Below the pieces are notes generated by a model. The model did not search any database, was not told the DNA's origin, and worked only from the letters and a program-made list of their open reading frames with translations. A program made the position numbers and the translations under genes. Below, piece by piece: positions 42,405-52,094 of a stretch of DNA of 64,000 bases. The number at the start of each line of letters is the position of its first letter. The first letter of the stretch is position 1. This stretch comes from JAUCQB01 sp964586235 (GTDB lineage: Bacteria > Planctomycetota > Phycisphaerae > UBA1845 > PWPN01): positions 14,691 through 78,690 of the forward strand of contig CAZPIO010000019.1 of assembly GCA_964586235.1 (NCBI GenBank), in the 5' to 3' direction.

Positions 42405-43559
42405 CTATCGTGTCTCAAGCAGATTCTGTTTACAGTACTTCGCGTGTACACCATGGCGTTCGCAAATCTGGAGAAATGGAGCGATGAGCTCGGCTTTCGC
42501 AACCGGCCACGGAAGGCGCCAGCTTCCGCCGTGGAAGTCGAGTTTGTTCGGCGAAGCCATGGCTTCGTACGCGAGTTTTACAGCCAGCATGGGGCCTGAC
42601 AGCATGCGTCCAAGCGGCTTGCAGACCTTGACCGGAGAATAGACGATATGTTCCGCGTGCACTTCGGCCGCCAAGGCAACCAGATGCTCCAGATCGTCGG
42701 GCGTCTGAGCCTCCGGCGGGCCAAAGCTGCCCAGTGACAAACCTGATGGCAGCGGCGATCGCGGAAACAGCGGATCGATCCGGATGACGACCGGGATGCC
42801 CGCCGCGCGGAGGGATCGGAGTGCCTCAACACGGCTCGCGACCGACGGGGCACAGGGCTCATAGGCCACCCGAGCCTCCTCACGCCAGAACGCCAAGCTC
42901 ACTTCGACAAGAAAACTCGGCAGGCAGGTCTTACGCAATCCAGCGGCCCGCGAATGATCGTCGGGCAGCGACATCAGCGCCCCAAACAGATCAAGGTAGC
43001 CACGAGTAACCGGAAGTGCCGGGTTCTTCGTCAGGATGGTCACAGTTGTGAATCGCCTGCGGTGGGCGAGGATCTGCTCCAGCACATATCGTGTGTGTGC
43101 GTGTCGTTCCTCCAAAGGTTGGAAAGGATCGGTGGAATTGGAGAGATGGACCGGGGCCGACGGGACGTCGTAGTCCTCCAGGTCAGCCATGTCCCGATCG
43201 ACGGCCGTATTGAACCGCTGCTTGTTGTGCTCGCCTTCACGCACGTAACCGGCAGCGTAGCAGTAGACGCACCTGTGTGCACAGCCCGTGTAGACATTAA
43301 CGCAGTAGCGGTGGCCGGTCGGGAACTCAGTCTGGTAGGCGAATGGGCAGTACCATCTGACCGCTCGCGGCCTTGTGGGCAAGAGCGTTTTTGGGGGAGC
43401 TTCGTCTTCGGATTGTGACGGTCTTCTGCGCGAATGGGGCAGAAAATACAGTGCCAGCGCGGCTTGGTCACGAGGGGCCAGGCCGCCCCAGACGGGTTTG
43501 TATTTCGGATCAACCCGATCTGACAGTTCGAGTCCCAGCCTGAATTGCTCTTCTCTCAC
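42405..43559 (-). CDS. Radical SAM protein (spore photoproduct lyase-like/Rv2578c-type)
   Basis: 384 residues starting at GTG. The radical SAM motif VYTGCAHRCVYCYA (C93, C97, C100; Cx3Cx2C) is present, followed by LSNSTDPFQPLE and TKNPALPVTR, as in the SPL-like family annotated Rv2578c type. The C-terminus has CKQNL with an extra Cys pair. It may repair UV photoproducts or modify a nucleic acid, though the family's substrates are mostly unknown. It stands alone on the minus strand between the GIY-YIG and RadC-type genes. Confidence 0.8.
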   Translation of the reverse strand: MREEQFRLGLELSDRVDPKYKPVWGGLAPRDQAALALYFLPHSRRRPSQSEDEAPPKTLLPTRPRAVRWYCPFAYQTEFPTGHRYCVNVYTGCAHRCVYCYAAGYVREGEHNKQRFNTAVDRDMADLEDYDVPSAPVHLSNSTDPFQPLEERHAHTRYVLEQILAHRRRFTTVTILTKNPALPVTRGYLDLFGALMSLPDDHSRAAGLRKTCLPSFLVEVSLAFWREEARVAYEPCAPSVASRVEALRSLRAAGIPVVIRIDPLFPRSPLPSGLSLGSFGPPEAQTPDDLEHLVALAAEVHAEHIVYSPVKVCKPLGRMLSGPMLAVKLAYEAMASPNKLDFHGGSWRLPWPVAKAELIAPFLQICERHGVHAKYCKQNLLETR

Positions 43560-43732
43560 GTGCTACTCTCATCTTCCATCATACGATTCATATACGGCGC
43601 GACCTTTCCCAGTCAAGCGGCCCAACGAAGCGTTTTACGCTATCCTGCTCGGGGCAAGGTTGGTGCCCTTACTGGCGTGGGCACCAACCCACGGAGGGGA
43701 CTGAAACGAAACGAACCAACAAAACACATCAG

Positions 43733-44209
43733 GTGTATGAACTCATCGTAAATGCCCGCCGGCTTCGCGACGGCTCGCTTCCGACACTTACCAGTCCCGC
43801 AGAAGTCGTCCAATGCTTCGCGGATCTCGAGTCGTGTGACCGGGAGACACTCTGCATCGCTTGCCTCGATGCCCGCAGTCAACTGATCGGCCGCCACACG
43901 GCGTTTCTTGGAACGACGGATAGCGTGTTCATAAACCCTCGCGAAATCCTGCGGACGGCGCTTCTCGCCATGGCAACCCGCATTATCGTGGTTCATAACC
44001 ATCCATCCGGCATCCCGACGCCAAGCATGGAAGACATCGCTACGACGCAGCGGCTTGAGAAGGCCTGCGGTACCGTGGGGATCGAGCTTCTGGACCATGT
44101 CATCATCGGCCACGATGGGCGTTTCTGGAGCTGGGCCAACGACGAACGGCCGGCGGAGACCTCCGTCTGTGCCGACGCTCCGCCCCGCCGTGATGGGAAG
44201 CGGAGGTGA
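43733..44209 (+). CDS. RadC-type JAMM/MPN domain protein (short, mobile-element form)
   Basis: 158 residues from GTG (a slightly longer non-ATG start is possible). The JAMM motif is complete: VVHNHPSGIPTPSMED gives H88, H90, S98 and D101 in HxHx7Sx2D spacing. The HhH domain of full RadC is missing, so only the MPN domain remains, a form common on plasmids and ICEs beside ArdC-like genes. Its substrate is unknown; historic links to DNA repair are not supported. It overlaps the next small gene. Confidence 0.8.
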   Translation: MYELIVNARRLRDGSLPTLTSPAEVVQCFADLESCDRETLCIACLDARSQLIGRHTAFLGTTDSVFINPREILRTALLAMATRIIVVHNHPSGIPTPSMEDIATTQRLEKACGTVGIELLDHVIIGHDGRFWSWANDERPAETSVCADAPPRRDGKRR

Positions 44210-44214
44210 TGACG

Positions 44215-44445
44215 ATGACCGAAACCATGCCCGATGCATCCTCGATGCTGGCCGGTCACCATGCAGACCTGTGGATGCCCATCACCACGCCGGGCGAAGA
44301 GAAAGCCGACCCGTCGCCCGATCTCGCCCAACAGGACGACGACTTGGCCGCCGAGCTGGTCCGTCTGATTCGCACTCACCCTACCGTCCGCCGGGCGGTG
44401 CTGGAAGTGGTGATGAGTTGTCCGAATGTGATGAGAGAAATCTGA
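44215..44445 (+). CDS. Small unknown protein after RadC-type gene
   Basis: About 76 residues from the ATG at 44215 (CGGAGG eight bases upstream); a GTG at 44206 is an alternative overlapping the RadC stop. The sequence is acidic in the middle with a helical C-terminus (LAAELVRLIRTHPTVRRAVL). No domain is recognised. It is probably co-transcribed with the RadC-type gene. Confidence 0.5.
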   Translation: MTETMPDASSMLAGHHADLWMPITTPGEEKADPSPDLAQQDDDLAAELVRLIRTHPTVRRAVLEVVMSCPNVMREI

Positions 44446-44644
44446 GCACCCGGCGGGCCAGTCCAGGACAAGACCTGGCCAGGTGTCGGGATTCTCGCGG
44501 CTCGTCAATTCTGACTTGGAGACGCTTCGCAATGTCTTCCTGGTGTGTCAGGAACACGTCTCGTCGATTTCATGTCACCGTGACCGAGATCATATTCCAT
44601 GTCCGCTGACCGATCAGCCAGGAAAAGGTTAGAGTCGAACATCC

Positions 44645-44896
44645 TCAAAAACCGACCTCTTCCCTTCTCCTCATCGCTTTCTCGAATTCACCCAGGTAGT
44701 CATCTATCAGATCCTGCGCGAGGTCTGGCTGACTTTGAACTCTTGTGAACAGGTCACCCAGAGGCATGCGACCATCACCATAGTCGGGTATTCGAATCTT
44801 GAATCCAAAGCCATCGGGGGTTGTCTCCCACGCCGGATGGTTGTCCCAGATTCTTGACGCAATCTGCTCCATGAACAGCTTCTCGTTTCGCTTCAT
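44645..44896 (-). CDS. Small unknown protein
   Basis: 83 residues from the minus-strand ATG at 44896, chosen for the AAAGGAG eight bases upstream. It begins MKRNEKLFMEQIASRIWDNH and has a basic C-terminus (KAMRRREEVGF). It is soluble and mostly helical. I do not recognise the family. Confidence 0.5.
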   Translation of the reverse strand: MKRNEKLFMEQIASRIWDNHPAWETTPDGFGFKIRIPDYGDGRMPLGDLFTRVQSQPDLAQDLIDDYLGEFEKAMRRREEVGF

Positions 44897-45645
44897 TTTT
44901 GATACTCCTTTCGCCAATGCGGCCTGACAGAGTCAACGGGCAGCCCCGACGGCTGCCTCTCCACTAAACAACTGGCAGAAAGGTTTCCGGAAAAACGGCT
45001 TTCCCCGCAAGGATGGCCTCTGAGGAGTGGTCACACAGGCTGGCACCGCTTTGAGCAGGCGGATGGTTTCCGGCAACTGGGTGTATGGGGCACAGTCGTC
45101 AGGTGATTCCGAGAGCCTGATGACTTCTCGGCGGACAGCGTTCGCGTCAGGGTCCCATAGACGCGTCCGCGTCGCCGAAGTCAGCAACGACCAGGCGGCA
45201 CTCGTCCTATAGGGGCAGTTATGTGGCGCTGAGCTATGGGGCTAACCACCGGCCTACGTCTCCGGTGATCGGCTGCCGCCAACCAAATCGGCCACGTTTG
45301 TCGCCCCGACGATCGTGCGTGCGAACTCGATGCCCTGTTCTTCAGTGGCGACCCTCGTGACATCGGCCAAACGCGAGGGCTGTTGGTGATTCTGACACGT
45401 TCGGAAGTCAACACCTCATGCCAGACCACTGGATTCTCATCCGAGCCACCAAGAAGACTGCTGCGGCATGGACTTCCCTGGAAAGCCTTGGTAGGCTAGA
45501 AGGTCACAATTCTTCCTGCTTTGCTATTGTCCACAGAAACACCAGGAGGAGTTGCCAAGAAAGGTGGAGAACACTCGCGTGGAGGCCTAACGAAGGTTGG
45601 CCCATAGGCACGCAGCCTAAACCTAAGCATTATAAGGAGTTCCAG
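44897..45645. other. Intergenic stretch before the surface-export operon
   Basis: About 750 bp with no accepted gene. A minus-strand frame (44933-45187, 84 codons) and an upstream extension of the DUF3467 frame lack ribosome-binding sites and domains. The stretch separates the mobile-element-like region from the DUF3467-SecA operon and probably holds that operon's promoter, though I found no consensus -35/-10 pair. Confidence 0.45.
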
Positions 45646-46020
45646 ATGCCCGCTGAAAACGAGAACGTCTTGGATGGGGACGAGCAGGTCCAACAGCAGG
45701 CCCAGGCCCAAACAGGCAGGCGCCAGATCCGCCTCAGAGTGGATGAGCGGACTGTGAAGACCTCATATGCGAACGCCTTTCGCACGCATGCCTCGCTGGA
45801 TGAGGTCATCCTCGATCTCGGGTTGAATATGCCAAATCCGGTTACCCAAGGGCAAGAACGAGCCGACATGGTTTTTCAGGTGAACGACCGTGTAATCATG
45901 AACTTCCACTCGGCCAAGCGTCTGGCAATTGCCCTCGGTCAGATCATTCGGCGATATGAGGAGCAATTCGGCGAATTGAAGCTCAATCCTGACGAACGGC
46001 GAAAGGATGCTGCTAAGTGA
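45646..46020 (+). CDS. DUF3467 family protein
   Basis: 124 residues from the ATG at 45646 with TAAGGAG upstream. It has a Gln-rich N-terminal tail (residues 12-25). The core matches DUF3467: IRLRVDERTVKTSYANAFRT followed by HASLDEVILDLGLNMP, then VNDRVIMNFHSAKRLAIALG and IRRYEEQFGELKL. The family is small, cytoplasmic and of unknown function. Here it leads an operon whose next genes encode membrane-fusion, M50 peptidase and SecA proteins. The following gene starts inside its 3' end (14-base overlap). Confidence 0.8.
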   Translation: MPAENENVLDGDEQVQQQAQAQTGRRQIRLRVDERTVKTSYANAFRTHASLDEVILDLGLNMPNPVTQGQERADMVFQVNDRVIMNFHSAKRLAIALGQIIRRYEEQFGELKLNPDERRKDAAK

Positions 46021-47917
46021 GCCTGAACACTTCGAAGTGAGCTCGTTGGCAATGGCCTCTCAGCCCAACACGCCAGGCACGTGCACATCATTGGCTGACC
46101 TAGTTCATCAGCTAATCGGATTCGAAGGCCGGCCAGAACAATTCTTGCGCAAACTACTGCTCCTGCAATGCCAGGTTGCCTCCGCCAGCGGGGGCGCAAT
46201 CCTAAGGATCATCGACGGTTCGCGAGCAGAGGTAATCGCAATCGTCCCCCCTTTGCCCGAAGGCGCTACTGTCCCGGTGTGGGTCGCCCAATCGGCTGAG
46301 CATGCCGCGAAGGCCGTGTCTGGTAAAGAAACCCTGATTCAGTCTCTCCGATCTCCGGACCAGCTCTACGGACAGGATCCGCGGAATCATCTCGTGCTAA
46401 TACCCTTGCGTAGCGCAGCAAACGTGAGGGGTGTTGCCGCTTTTATGCTTGAAGCGGCAAACACTGACCAAGTGGCGGCTAAGACGGAGCGATTGGAGCT
46501 TACAGCCAGTCTTCTCAGCCTCTATGAAATGCGTGTAACTCTGCAGCAGCGACAAGTCGACTTATGTCGGCTTCGCATGGTGCTGGAGACCATGTCAGCC
46601 GCGAACGACCATGATCGTTGCATGAGCGCTTCCATAGCATTCTGCAATGAGCTCGCTTCACGGTGGCAGTGTGAACGTGTGACCCTTGGCTTCCTAAGGG
46701 GCAGGTACGTTCATATGCACGCGATGAGTGGCACTGATAAGGTGAATCGCAAGATGCGGCTCGTCCAGGACATCGAGGCCGCAATGGAAGAGTGTCTCGA
46801 CCAGGATGTCGAGGTCATATACCCTGGTGATGGTGCCACGTACATCAGTCGTGCGGCGCGGGAACTTGCGCAGCGGCATGGCCCCACGATTGTGTGCAGT
46901 CTACCTCTCCGACGCAAAGGCCAAGCTATTGCCGTGGTCACTACTGAGCGCTCCCCGGAGATGCCGCCTTCTCGGGACGAAGTTGAGTCTCTACGGCTGG
47001 TATGCGATCTCTGCACCCCTCATCTCGCGACCTTGTTTGATCAGGACCGTTGGATTGGTGCAAAATGCGCGGACAGCATGCGTAGAGGCCTAGCCACGCT
47101 GGTAGGCCCGAAACACACATGGATAAAGCTCTTGGCGATCCTGATCTGTGCCGCTGTGTCGTTTCTCATGTTCGCCAAGGGTGAGTATCGAGCTGAGGCC
47201 CCATTCATTGTTGAAGCGCAAGAGCAGCAAGTGGTTCCCGCCCCTTACGATGGTCATCTGGAAACGGTTGGGGTAGAGATCGGCGACATGGTTCAAAGCC
47301 AGGGTACAGTCCTTGCCACGCTCGACACCTCAGAGCTTCGGCTCAGGCTAGCAGCAGCCAGGGCGGAAGCCGCTGCGTACCTAAAGCAAAAGGCTGTAGC
47401 CTTGGATGAGGGCAACACGGCAGAGGCCCAAATGGCGCAAGCGCAAGCTGACAAGCTACGAGCCGAAATAGACCTTCTTGAGTACAAGATGCAAAAAGCA
47501 TCTGTCATGTCCAGGATGGATGGTGTCGTCGTAGTCGGTGATCTGAAGCGACAAATAGGGGCACCCGTTAAGACCGGAGATGTGTTGTTTGAAGTCGCGC
47601 CGCTTGAGGCTCTACGCGCCGTGCTTGCTGTGCCCGAGGACCAGATCATCGATGTGAAGGTAGGACAGCAAGGAGAGCTGGCCACTGCATCGTATCCTGG
47701 ACACCGTGTAGGCTTCACGGTAGAGCGGATCGATCCTGTCGCTGAGGTCGTTGATGAGCAGAACGTGTTCCGTGTGCGTGTCCGCCTCTTCGATATTCCC
47801 ACGTGGATGCGGCCCGGAATGGAAGGTCTAGGGAAGATTGACCTCGGCCGACGCAGCTACGGATGGATCTGGAGTAGGGAGGTTGTTAACTGGATACGCA
47901 TGAAGCTATGGCTTTAG
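46007..47917 (+). CDS. GAF-domain/HlyD membrane-fusion hybrid protein
   Basis: 636 residues; an alternative Met at residue 16 (46052) gives a cleaner start. Residues about 20-170 and 190-350 read as two GAF-like sensory domains (FLRKLLLLQCQVASASGGAI, HLVLIPLRSAANVRGVAAFM; CNELASRWQCERVTLGFLRG, TIVCSLPLRRKGQAIAVVTT). One TM helix lies at about 371-391 (WIKLLAILICAAVSFLMFAK). The outer part is HlyD-like: a biotinyl/lipoyl motif (VVPAPYDGHLETVGVEIGDM), an alpha-helical hairpin (Ala/Glu/Gln-rich, 440-505) and a beta-barrel. A cytosolic GAF sensor joined directly to a periplasmic adaptor is unusual. It probably couples an internal signal to the export machine encoded next. Confidence 0.75.
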   Translation: MLLSEPEHFEVSSLAMASQPNTPGTCTSLADLVHQLIGFEGRPEQFLRKLLLLQCQVASASGGAILRIIDGSRAEVIAIVPPLPEGATVPVWVAQSAEHAAKAVSGKETLIQSLRSPDQLYGQDPRNHLVLIPLRSAANVRGVAAFMLEAANTDQVAAKTERLELTASLLSLYEMRVTLQQRQVDLCRLRMVLETMSAANDHDRCMSASIAFCNELASRWQCERVTLGFLRGRYVHMHAMSGTDKVNRKMRLVQDIEAAMEECLDQDVEVIYPGDGATYISRAARELAQRHGPTIVCSLPLRRKGQAIAVVTTERSPEMPPSRDEVESLRLVCDLCTPHLATLFDQDRWIGAKCADSMRRGLATLVGPKHTWIKLLAILICAAVSFLMFAKGEYRAEAPFIVEAQEQQVVPAPYDGHLETVGVEIGDMVQSQGTVLATLDTSELRLRLAAARAEAAAYLKQKAVALDEGNTAEAQMAQAQADKLRAEIDLLEYKMQKASVMSRMDGVVVVGDLKRQIGAPVKTGDVLFEVAPLEALRAVLAVPEDQIIDVKVGQQGELATASYPGHRVGFTVERIDPVAEVVDEQNVFRVRVRLFDIPTWMRPGMEGLGKIDLGRRSYGWIWSREVVNWIRMKLWL

Positions 47918-47932
47918 CCATCTGGGCCAGCT

Positions 47933-50107
47933 ATGGGAGCTGAGCGTCCCACATTCAGCGAATCCTGGTATCGCGTCGCTTCGTTGCGGCCGCGATTGCG
48001 GAGCACGACACAGATACACCGTCAGTACTTCAGGGGACAGCTCTGGTACGTCGTCCAGGATGAGTCAAACAACGAGTTCTTCCGCCTGAATGAGCCCGCG
48101 TACCGATTCGTTGGAATGCTGGATGGCCATCGGACTGTGGCCGACGTCTGGGGAATCTGCAACGAGGAACTCGGTGATGCCGCTCCCACGCAGGGCGAGG
48201 CCATTCAGCTGCTGGGGCAGTTGTACACGCATAATCTCCTACAGGCTGAGTTGCCCCCAGACGCAGAAGGCATGTTCCGACGGTATCGCACTCGAGCGGG
48301 CCGCGAGATGCGCGGTTACCTGGCGAATCTGTTGTTCATTCGTATTCCCCTAGTGGATCCAGATCGTTTCCTGGATAGATGGGTGAGGTTGTTCGGGGGC
48401 TTGTTCAGTTGGGTTGGGATCGTGGTCTGGCTGGTCCTTGTTGCCAGCGGGCTCTACTTCCTCGCCGGAAGAGGTAGCAGGCTCGTTGCAGATGCTTCGG
48501 CCGTCTTGAATTCGGATAACCTCCTCCTGCTTTATCTGAGCTTCGCCATCATCAAAGCTCTCCACGAATTCGGACACGGATTTGCCTGCAAACACTTTGG
48601 CCGACAGAACGGAAGTGGAGGCGAAGTACATGCCATGGGCATCATGCTGCTCGTGTTCATGCCGGTGCCCTACGTTGATGCTTCAAGCTCGTGGGCATTT
48701 CGCAGTAAGAGGCAGCGGATCACTGTGGCCGCTGCAGGCATCCTGGTCGAACTGGCTATTGCGTCGCTCGCGGCCATTGTCTGGGCAAGTACATCCGAAG
48801 GTGCTGTGACGCACGCCATCGCATACAACATCATGTTTGTGGCAAGCGTGACTACGTTACTGTTTAACGGCAACCCGCTACTCCGTTATGACGGATACTA
48901 TGTGTTCTCCGACATCCTGGAGATCGCCAACCTTGCCCAGCGCAGCCGGGAGTATCTGTACTATGTGGTCAAGCGATACGCTTGGGGTCTACGACAAGCC
49001 CGGAGCCCAGCCCACACCCCGAGCGAACGGAGGTGGATGATCTCTTACGGGGTTGCGTCAACCATCTATAGGCTTTTCGTGTGTGTGGCGATACTTCTGT
49101 TCGTTGCAGACAAGTTATTTGTTGTCGGAGCAATCCTCGCCGCCGCGGCGATTGTGACTTGGGTCCTTGCGCCTTTGGGGCGCCTCCTGCATTACCTAGC
49201 TGCGTCTGATGAGCTGACAAGGGTCCGGGCTCGAGCTGTCGGCTCCACCCTAGCAGTTTTTGTCTTATGCGCGATAGGCTTAGGTGTGGTTCCCGTTCCC
49301 GACCGCGCGAGGGCGAAGGGTGTGGTAGAGCCGAGGCGCCTGGCGATTGTACATGTGGCGACTGACGGGTTCGTCGATCGTATTCTCCCTTCCGGTTCAT
49401 TTGTCGGACCTCAGGGTCCCGCTCTACTGGCCGCCAGCAGCCCAGAGTTGAAAGCGCATAGAGCACAGCTGGTAGCTGAGCGAAGCCGCTTGATCGCTCG
49501 TCGACGTCTGGCTTCGGACGAAGAAGATGTTGCCATGGCCCAGGTGTGCTCAGAGCAGATCGACGCCCTTGAGGAACAGATCAAACAAGACGACGCTGAC
49601 ATTCAAGCTCTGGCGATCTACGCACCGTTCTCAGGTACATGGGTGGCGCCTGACATCGACCGTGCGCGTGGCGCATATCTGCGTCGCGGTGACAGAATCG
49701 GTCTGGTTGGGAGCTTAGACGACATCATCATGCGCGTCACCGCCAGCCAGGATATCGCGGCGCTTCTTTTCGCAGAGGCGAGTAGACGCGTCGAAATCCG
49801 AGCAGAGGATCGTCCCGACACGATGTTGACCGGCACGATCGAACAGGTTCTTCCGGCAGGCCAGGAGCGACTGCCTTCTGCCGCCCTAGGGTACTTTGCC
49901 GGCGGTGAGGTGGCTGTTGCTGCGGATGATGCCGGGGGCACCAGGGCAATCGAACCCTTCTTTGAGGTCCGTATTGCCCCTGACCGCAGTGTGCCCCTTA
50001 TGTCCGGCCAACGTATTGTCGCCCGCTTTGACATGGGTAAGAAGCCGCTGGCGCTCCAATGGTGGCGCTCCCTGTCGCAACTCCTGCAGCGGAGGTTTCG
50101 AATCTGA
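47933..50107 (+). CDS. PqqD-like/M50 peptidase/HlyD fusion membrane protein
   Basis: 724 residues. The N-terminal 120 residues resemble a PqqD-type peptide-binding domain (FFRLNEPAYRFVGMLDGHRT). A site-2-protease-like membrane domain follows: TM helices around 160-180, 195-215, 262-285, 298-312, with zinc-site residues H211-E-F-G-H215 and a third ligand in NGNPLLRYDGYY (D320). The C-terminal part (about 460-700) is HlyD-like, with a coiled hairpin (AQLVAERSRLIARRRLASDE). Such proteins occur next to HlyD adaptors in planctomycetes and may process or translocate peptides. It is 15 bp after the GAF-HlyD gene and one base before the SecA gene. Confidence 0.8.
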   Translation: MGAERPTFSESWYRVASLRPRLRSTTQIHRQYFRGQLWYVVQDESNNEFFRLNEPAYRFVGMLDGHRTVADVWGICNEELGDAAPTQGEAIQLLGQLYTHNLLQAELPPDAEGMFRRYRTRAGREMRGYLANLLFIRIPLVDPDRFLDRWVRLFGGLFSWVGIVVWLVLVASGLYFLAGRGSRLVADASAVLNSDNLLLLYLSFAIIKALHEFGHGFACKHFGRQNGSGGEVHAMGIMLLVFMPVPYVDASSSWAFRSKRQRITVAAAGILVELAIASLAAIVWASTSEGAVTHAIAYNIMFVASVTTLLFNGNPLLRYDGYYVFSDILEIANLAQRSREYLYYVVKRYAWGLRQARSPAHTPSERRWMISYGVASTIYRLFVCVAILLFVADKLFVVGAILAAAAIVTWVLAPLGRLLHYLAASDELTRVRARAVGSTLAVFVLCAIGLGVVPVPDRARAKGVVEPRRLAIVHVATDGFVDRILPSGSFVGPQGPALLAASSPELKAHRAQLVAERSRLIARRRLASDEEDVAMAQVCSEQIDALEEQIKQDDADIQALAIYAPFSGTWVAPDIDRARGAYLRRGDRIGLVGSLDDIIMRVTASQDIAALLFAEASRRVEIRAEDRPDTMLTGTIEQVLPAGQERLPSAALGYFAGGEVAVAADDAGGTRAIEPFFEVRIAPDRSVPLMSGQRIVARFDMGKKPLALQWWRSLSQLLQRRFRI

Positions 50108-50108
50108 C

Positions 50109-52094
50109 ATGGGAGCCGCACCTGGCGTAATGTGGCGAGCGATCGCAGAGCAATCCCAAAGCGAACGGCTGCCGAAGGGGCTGGATGCCGTTTACCATGT
50201 TGGCACCGGTCTTCTCGCGAGGCTCTTGCCTCGACAGCGGAGCTTCGTTCGCCGAGCAGGCCGCGTCCTGGCACTCGAGAAGTCGCTCTCCGAAGAAAGC
50301 GATGCCCGCCTGCGCGAGAACTGTGAAGAGTTACGCGCACGCCTTCTAAAGGGACGGGCAGTTCGGAATGACCTGGAGCGAGCTTCCGGCCTAGTTCGTG
50401 AGGTCGCTTTTCGCCAGGTCGGCCAGCGGCCGTTTGCAGTCCAAGTCGCGGGGGCCATGGCCATTCAGGCTGGCTGTATCGCTGAGATGATGACTGGCGA
50501 GGGCAAGACCCTGACCGCCACAATGCCGGCCACGATCGCTGGTTGGCGCGGACGCGGGTGCCATGTCATTACCGTCAACGACTATCTCGCAAGGCGCGAT
50601 GCCGAGTGGATGGGCTCCATCTACCGTTTTTGCGGCTTGACTGTGGCCCACATCGAGCAAGGGATGTCACCCCGGGACCGTCGCCGTGCTTATCAGGCGG
50701 ACATCACATATTGCACAAACAAGGAAGTGACGGCGGATTTCCTTCGTGATCAGTTAGTGCTGGGACGGATGCGAAACCTGCCCTCGGCCCTGCTCAGCAA
50801 GATTGTCAGCGGTGTCGATATCACCGATCGACTGGTTCTTCGCGGCCTTGAATACGCTATCGTAGACGAGGTGGATTCTGTTTTGATCGACGAAGCCGTG
50901 ACTCCGTTGATCATTTCTGGTGAGGCCCCTAATCCCGAACAAATCCAGGCATTCGAGCAGGCTGCTGCCTTGGCTGCGCGGCTTGAGGCATCCGACGACT
51001 ACGAGGTCGACCGCCGCTATCGTGAGATTCATCTGACAGCCTCAGGCAAGAAGAGAATCGCAGAATCCGCTGCTTCCCTCGGCGGACTCTGGCGAGGAAC
51101 CCGGCGATCCGAGGAACTTGTCGTTCAGGCGCTCGTCGCACGCGAGCATTTCGCAGTTGGCAAGCACTACGTCATTGACGACGGCAAGGTCGTCATCGTC
51201 GACGAGTTCACGGGACGTCTCATGCCTGACCGCACTTGGCGGGAGGGATTGCACCAGGTCATAGAGGCGAAGGAGGCACTGCCTGTTACCCCGGTGAAGG
51301 ACACCTACGCCCGTATCAGCTTCCAGCGATTCTTTCGCCTGTATCGCACGCTTTCTGGAATGACCGGTACTGCATCTGAGGCAGCCTCCGAATTATGGCG
51401 GACATACAGCCTTCCCGTGGTCGTCATCCCGACAAACCGTCCCTGCATTCGGATACACATGCCTCATCGCGTATTCACCACCGCCTCGGCCAAATGGCGT
51501 GCGGTTGTGGCTGAAATCCGCCGTGTCAATGAGTCAGGTCGGCCAATCCTGGTGGGAACGCGCAGTGTCTGGGCGAGCGAGCACCTCAGCAAACTCCTCG
51601 CCGCCGAAGGATTGGAGCATCAGGTTCTCAACGCGGTCCGCCACGCCGAGGAGGCCCAAATCGTCGCCTGCGCCGGCCAAATGGGGAAGATCACCGTAGC
51701 CACAAACATGGCTGGCCGGGGAACGGATATCGTCCTTGGGCGCGGCGTGGCTGAACTGGGCGGCTTACACGTCCTGGCCACGGAACGCCATGAAGCGGGC
51801 CGTATCGATCGGCAACTCTTCGGACGGGCGGGTCGTCAGGGCGACCCCGGCAGTGCCCAGGCCTTCGTCAGCCTTGAGGACGAGCTCGTTTCCCGCCAAG
51901 CGCCACACTTCGCTGCCGTGCTTCGGCGACGGTATATAAACACCGACCGCGACGTCTCGGGGGCAGCGACGCTACGACTCTTTGAGGGTGCTCAGAGACG
52001 CGCTGAGCGTCTCGCGTGCCGTCAGCGGCAGGCAGTGCTCCGTACCGACGACTGGCTGGACGAATCGCTCGGATTCGCCGGAGCGGGAGGATAG
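50109..52094 (+). CDS. Accessory, C-terminally short SecA-like ATPase
   Basis: 661 residues from the ATG at 50109, one base after the M50 gene. The SecA motor is intact: Walker A AEMMTGEGKTLTATMPATIA (about 125-144), HVITVNDYLARRDAEWM, DEAD-like VDEVDSVLIDEAVTPLIISG, GMTGTASEA, NMAGRGTDIVLGRGVAELGG and RIDRQLFGRAGRQGDPGSAQ. The preprotein cross-linking segment is present. Housekeeping SecA has 830-900 residues; here the helical wing/C-linker and zinc tail are absent. The context (HlyD adaptors and a giant LEPR-XLL substrate downstream) points to a dedicated export ATPase rather than the general one. The housekeeping secA is presumably elsewhere. Confidence 0.85.
   Translation: MGAAPGVMWRAIAEQSQSERLPKGLDAVYHVGTGLLARLLPRQRSFVRRAGRVLALEKSLSEESDARLRENCEELRARLLKGRAVRNDLERASGLVREVAFRQVGQRPFAVQVAGAMAIQAGCIAEMMTGEGKTLTATMPATIAGWRGRGCHVITVNDYLARRDAEWMGSIYRFCGLTVAHIEQGMSPRDRRRAYQADITYCTNKEVTADFLRDQLVLGRMRNLPSALLSKIVSGVDITDRLVLRGLEYAIVDEVDSVLIDEAVTPLIISGEAPNPEQIQAFEQAAALAARLEASDDYEVDRRYREIHLTASGKKRIAESAASLGGLWRGTRRSEELVVQALVAREHFAVGKHYVIDDGKVVIVDEFTGRLMPDRTWREGLHQVIEAKEALPVTPVKDTYARISFQRFFRLYRTLSGMTGTASEAASELWRTYSLPVVVIPTNRPCIRIHMPHRVFTTASAKWRAVVAEIRRVNESGRPILVGTRSVWASEHLSKLLAAEGLEHQVLNAVRHAEEAQIVACAGQMGKITVATNMAGRGTDIVLGRGVAELGGLHVLATERHEAGRIDRQLFGRAGRQGDPGSAQAFVSLEDELVSRQAPHFAAVLRRRYINTDRDVSGAATLRLFEGAQRRAERLACRQRQAVLRTDDWLDESLGFAGAGG

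Noticed and set aside
44933..45187. 84-codon minus-strand frame in the gap before the DUF3467 operon
   Set aside because: The sequence looks weakly protein-like but lacks a ribosome-binding site and any recognisable feature, so it was not listed as a gene.
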